Shown here in pieces: positions 6,707 through 9,066 of a DNA stretch of 9,066 nt (its first letter is position 1; every line of letters starts with the position of its first letter). Made by a program: the position numbers and the translations under genes. The stretch lies in assembly GCA_019415425.1 (NCBI GenBank), contig DXZF01000258.1:1-9066 (forward strand), read 5' to 3'. The stretch is from Bacillota bacterium. Lineage in GTDB: Bacteria > Bacillota > Clostridia > Christensenellales > QAND01. Below the pieces are notes generated by a model, which saw nothing but the letters and a program-made list of their open reading frames with translations, made no database searches and was not told the origin of the DNA.

Positions 6707-7870
6707 ATGAAAATTGCCTGGGACGCGCAATTGCTGATGGACCCGGAAAAGACCGGGATCGGCTTTATGGCGCAAAACATCATACGGTCTTTTGCCGGCA
6801 ATCCGCAGATACAGGGCACGCTCAACGTCTTTACCATGCGCAAAAGGCGCAGGCATCCGGAGCAGCTGCAGCGCATCCTGGACTATGCCAAACTGGGGTA
6901 CGACATCCACGCGTGCGGATGGTTCCACGATGTGGCGTACAAGATGATCTGGAACTTTCTGCCGCTGCCATATCATTGGTTTTTTGGCAAAGAGGCCGAT
7001 ATCACGCATTTTTTCAACTACTATGTGCCGCCGGGGGTACATGGCAAGGTGATCACCACGGTGTGTGACATGGTGTGCGAAGCATACCCCGAAACCATGA
7101 ACCGAAAGACCCGCACAATGCTCAAGATGAGCTTGGAAAAATCCTGCAAGCGCGCCGACTGCATCGTGACGATCTCGGAATTTAGCAAGCAGGAGATCAT
7201 GCGCTACATGCACATTCCGGAGCAGAAAATCGAGGTGGTGCCGTGTGGTGCGGATGTGGAAACCTACCACCCCAACTGGGACGAGGCGGCGATCCAACGC
7301 GCCAAAGCGGCCTACCGCATCGGTTCGCCGTATTTTCTGTATTTGGGCACGTTGGAGCCGCGCAAAAACATCGAACGGCTCATCGAGGCGTATGCACAGT
7401 TCAAGGGCAAGCATCCGCAGGCGCCCAAACTGGTGCTGGCCGGGCGCAAAGGATGGCTGTACGACAGCATTTTCGAACGGGTACAGCAGTGCCAAATCGA
7501 AGCGGACGTCATCTTTACCGGCTACGTCAAGAGCCAGGATGTGGCGCCGCTGATCTGCGGAGCGCTGGCCTTTGTATTCCCCTCGCTGTACGAAGGGTTT
7601 GGCCTGCCACCGTTGGAGGCAATGGCGTGCGGCACACCGGTCATCGCAAGCGATGTGGCGTCCATTCCCGAAGTGGTGGGCGACGCGGGCCTGTTGGTAG
7701 ACCCATTGCAGCCCGCGCAACTGTGCGATGCGATGCAGCGCGTATGGCTGGACGAAGCGCTGCGCGCCGAACTGCGCCAAAAGGGGTTGGCGCGCGCGCA
7801 AACGTTTACGTGGAAGGCGCAAGCCGAGCGCATGCTGGACGTATATGCGCGCGTATACGCCAAGGAATGA
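6707..7870 (+). CDS. GT4-type glycosyltransferase, mannosyl/rhamnosyl-transferase-like
   Basis: Retaining GT-B glycosyltransferase, 387 residues, start ATG 14 bases after the previous stop with AAGGGGA at 6696-6702. The N-terminal [10 protein letters not shown]...[11 protein letters not shown] loop (about residues 1-24) and the [13 protein letters not shown] and ISEFSKQEI segments are typical of the large GT4 group that includes mannosyl- and rhamnosyltransferases of O-antigen clusters. The donor domain has [17 protein letters not shown] (from residue 213; Arg219, Lys220) and the canonical [20 protein letters not shown] with the EX7E pair Glu296/Glu304. Hydrophobic and aromatic stretches around residues 82-110 ([12 protein letters not shown]) could contact the membrane or lipid acceptor but do not form a clear transmembrane helix. 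The precise sugar is not readable; the GDP-sugar context favours mannose or D-rhamnose. Confidence 0.9.
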   Translation: MKIAWDAQLLMDPEKTGIGFMAQNIIRSFAGNPQIQGTLNVFTMRKRRRHPEQLQRILDYAKLGYDIHACGWFHDVAYKMIWNFLPLPYHWFFGKEADITHFFNYYVPPGVHGKVITTVCDMVCEAYPETMNRKTRTMLKMSLEKSCKRADCIVTISEFSKQEIMRYMHIPEQKIEVVPCGADVETYHPNWDEAAIQRAKAAYRIGSPYFLYLGTLEPRKNIERLIEAYAQFKGKHPQAPKLVLAGRKGWLYDSIFERVQQCQIEADVIFTGYVKSQDVAPLICGALAFVFPSLYEGFGLPPLEAMACGTPVIASDVASIPEVVGDAGLLVDPLQPAQLCDAMQRVWLDEALRAELRQKGLARAQTFTWKAQAERMLDVYARVYAKE

Positions 7871-7875
7871 GGGGA
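7869..7875 (+). promoter_or_regulatory. Ribosome binding site for GTG start at 7881
   Basis: GAGGGGA overlaps the stop of the previous gene and sits about 5 bases before GTG at 7881. It supports starting at [13 protein letters not shown], the expected first beta strand of a GT4 enzyme, instead of the long in-frame extension back to 7728, which overlaps the previous gene. Confidence 0.6.
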
Positions 7876-7880
7876 TCTGT

Positions 7881-9023
7881 GTGGACAAACTGCATATTCT
7901 GCAAGTAAACAAGCTGTATGCGCCCTGGGTGGGCGGCGTGGAACGGGTGGTGCAGGACGTAGCCGAAGGCCTGCGCACCCGAACCGATATGCAGGTGCTG
8001 GTATGCCAGCCAAAGGGGAAAGGCCGAACGGATGTGGTCGGTGGCGTCCCCGTTACCCGTGCCTCCAGCCTGGGCACGTTTTTTTCCATGCCGGTATCGT
8101 TTTCCTTTTTCCGATTGCTGCGCAAGATGAGCCGCGGGAAGCAGATCGTGCAGTTTCACATGCCGTTTCCGCTGGCGGATCTGGCGTATTTCTTTTCGGG
8201 CTACAAGGGCAAAGTGGTGCTGTGGTGGCATGCGGACATCGTGCGGCAGAAGAAACTCATGTGGGTGTACAAGCCCATCATGCAGCGCTTTTTGAAGCGC
8301 GCCGACTGCATCGTGGTCGCCACGCAGGGGCATATCGACAGCTCGGCCTATTTGGGGCCGTACAGGGACAAGTGCAGGATCATCCCGTACGGATTGGACA
8401 TACCCGCCTATCAGGCGCAGGTTGCGGCGCATTCGCCGCTTGCGCAGGCGCAGGGCAAACGGATCCTGTTTATCGGTCGCCTGGTCTATTACAAGGGCGT
8501 AAGCGTGCTGCTGCGTGCATTTGCAAATGTGCGTGGGGCGGAATTGTTTTTGGTGGGCGATGGGCCGCTGCGCGAGGAACTGCAGGCCTTCACGCAAGAG
8601 GCAGGCATGTCGGAACGCGTGCACTTTTTGGGCAAGCTGCCCGATGAAGAGGTCAAAGCATGCCTGCGCGATTGCGATTTTTTGGCGTTTCCCTCCGTGG
8701 CCAACAGCGAGGGGTTCGGCCTTGTACAGCTGGAGGCAATGTCGTTTGGCAAGCCGGTGATCAACACCAGTTTGCCCACGGGCGTACCGTATGTCAGCCT
8801 GGATGAGGTGACGGGACTGACCGTACCGCCCGAAGATGAACACGCGCTGGCACAGGCCATGCAGCGGATGGTGGACGACGATTCCATGCGTGCGCAGATG
8901 GGCGCGCGCGCCAAAGCGCGCGTGGAGACGGAATTCAATCTGCAAACCACGCTGCAAAAGCTGTTGGACTTATACGATGCGCTTGCGGCCTCGGAAGGAG
9001 AGCAGCATGCAGCGCAGACGTGA
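7881..9023 (+). CDS. GT4-type glycosyltransferase, rhamnosyl/mannosyltransferase-like
   Basis: Retaining GT-B glycosyltransferase, 380 residues from a GTG start. N-terminal features are the first strand [12 protein letters not shown] and the donor-phosphate loop WVGGVERVV with Gly18-Gly19. The segment [12 protein letters not shown] followed by [12 protein letters not shown] and IIPYGLDI resembles a group of GT4 enzymes commonly named rhamnosyl/mannosyltransferases. The donor domain has [15 protein letters not shown] (Gly199-Arg200, Lys205), [11 protein letters not shown] and [19 protein letters not shown] with the EX7E pair Glu277/Glu285. The last 17 bases overlap the next reading frame. The C-terminal half is particularly GC-rich, with alternating GC tracts (for example 8901-8921), but the frame is intact. 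Donor and linkage are not determined by the sequence. Confidence 0.9.
   Translation: MDKLHILQVNKLYAPWVGGVERVVQDVAEGLRTRTDMQVLVCQPKGKGRTDVVGGVPVTRASSLGTFFSMPVSFSFFRLLRKMSRGKQIVQFHMPFPLADLAYFFSGYKGKVVLWWHADIVRQKKLMWVYKPIMQRFLKRADCIVVATQGHIDSSAYLGPYRDKCRIIPYGLDIPAYQAQVAAHSPLAQAQGKRILFIGRLVYYKGVSVLLRAFANVRGAELFLVGDGPLREELQAFTQEAGMSERVHFLGKLPDEEVKACLRDCDFLAFPSVANSEGFGLVQLEAMSFGKPVINTSLPTGVPYVSLDEVTGLTVPPEDEHALAQAMQRMVDDDSMRAQMGARAKARVETEFNLQTTLQKLLDLYDALAASEGEQHAAQT
8994..9000 (+). promoter_or_regulatory. Ribosome binding site for the partial 3'-edge gene
   Basis: GAAGGAG with a 6-base spacer before ATG at 9007, placed inside the end of the preceding glycosyltransferase gene. It is the main reason for calling a new gene at the window's right edge. 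Confidence 0.6.
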
Positions 9024-9066
9024 ACGACGCTTGGCAGCGGAGAAAGGGGCGCAGACGATCCAGACT
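9007..9066 (+). CDS. Start of an unidentified gene, cut by window edge
   Basis: Twenty codons are open from ATG at 9007 to the end of the window, beginning [14 protein letters not shown]. The reading frame overlaps the preceding gene by 17 bases and has a well-placed Shine-Dalgarno sequence, in the same packed style as the other junctions. The N-terminus is strongly basic (six Arg among the first nine residues). Such a start is compatible with a cytoplasmic or inner-membrane protein, but nothing about function can be read from 20 residues. Confidence applies to its being a real start, not to any function. Confidence 0.6.
   Translation, partial: MQRRRERRLAAEKGAQTIQT

Noticed and set aside
7841..7858. 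Near-perfect 18-base palindrome (one G-T pair) just before the stop of the fourth glycosyltransferase gene
   Set aside because: It lies inside coding sequence in a region of alternating GC and TA codons, has no T-tract, and is too short to call a terminator or operator with any confidence.
5370..8125. Long minus-strand open frames opposite the three last glycosyltransferase genes, with others at 3102-4370, 4393-5415 and 7806-8957
   Set aside because: Each lies opposite a well-supported GT4 gene. Their compositions (His-, Arg- and Asp-rich with no motif) are typical of antisense readings. No ribosome binding sites or promoters were noticed for them.
8901..8921. GC-only palindrome (GGCGCGCGCGCC at 8901-8912) followed by more alternating GC
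   Set aside because: Encodes an Ala-Arg-Ala-Lys-Ala-Arg helix in the glycosyltransferase; best explained by codon usage, and no U-rich tail follows.
1..9066. tRNA, rRNA, CRISPR array, insertion sequence or attachment site
   Set aside because: No repeat-spacer pattern, transposase, inverted terminal repeats or RNA gene was recognised; essentially all bases belong to the nine packed genes.

Overview
The window is one uninterrupted run of plus-strand genes for making and exporting a surface polysaccharide. It holds seven complete genes and one partial gene at each edge. They are packed head to tail (overlaps of 1, 4 or 17 bases, gaps of at most 22 bases), so the whole window is probably part of one longer operon. 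No promoter, terminator, RNA gene, CRISPR array or mobile element is visible. Lines I sampled by hand run at roughly 55-60% GC.

Layout: (1) left edge to 724, a GDP-sugar reductase of the Rmd type, missing its N-terminus, which predicts GDP-D-rhamnose supply. (2) 721-1497 and 1497-2744, an ABC exporter pair of the Wzm/Wzt type; Wzt carries an extra C-terminal domain of the kind that binds the finished glycan. (3) 2767-3342, a 191-residue protein with a short hydrophobic-basic segment and a long coiled coil, function not established. (4) 3339-4427 and 4435-5508, two tandem paralogous GT4 glycosyltransferases. (5) 5505-6692, 6707-7870 and 7881-9023, three further GT4-type glycosyltransferases unlike each other. 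(6) 9007 to the right edge, the start of another gene, too short to identify.

Reading it together: nucleotide-sugar synthesis feeds up to five retaining GT-B glycosyltransferases, which would build a glycan on a lipid carrier at the cytoplasmic face. The Wzm/Wzt transporter would then export the completed chain. This is the ABC-dependent logic of some O-antigens and of S-layer glycans of Gram-positive bacteria. A chain-initiating transferase, a capping enzyme, a ligase and the rest of the GDP-sugar pathway are not in the window.

Organism: strong AGGAGG-type ribosome binding sites, several GTG/TTG starts and the character of the coiled-coil protein (a module I recall from Clostridia-type glycan clusters) suggest a fairly GC-rich Firmicute, perhaps a clostridial or Negativicutes-like lineage. 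This is an inference from memory, not a proof. The most interesting points are the stand-alone coiled-coil protein next to the exporter and the tandem glycosyltransferases whose donor halves are far better conserved than their acceptor halves.
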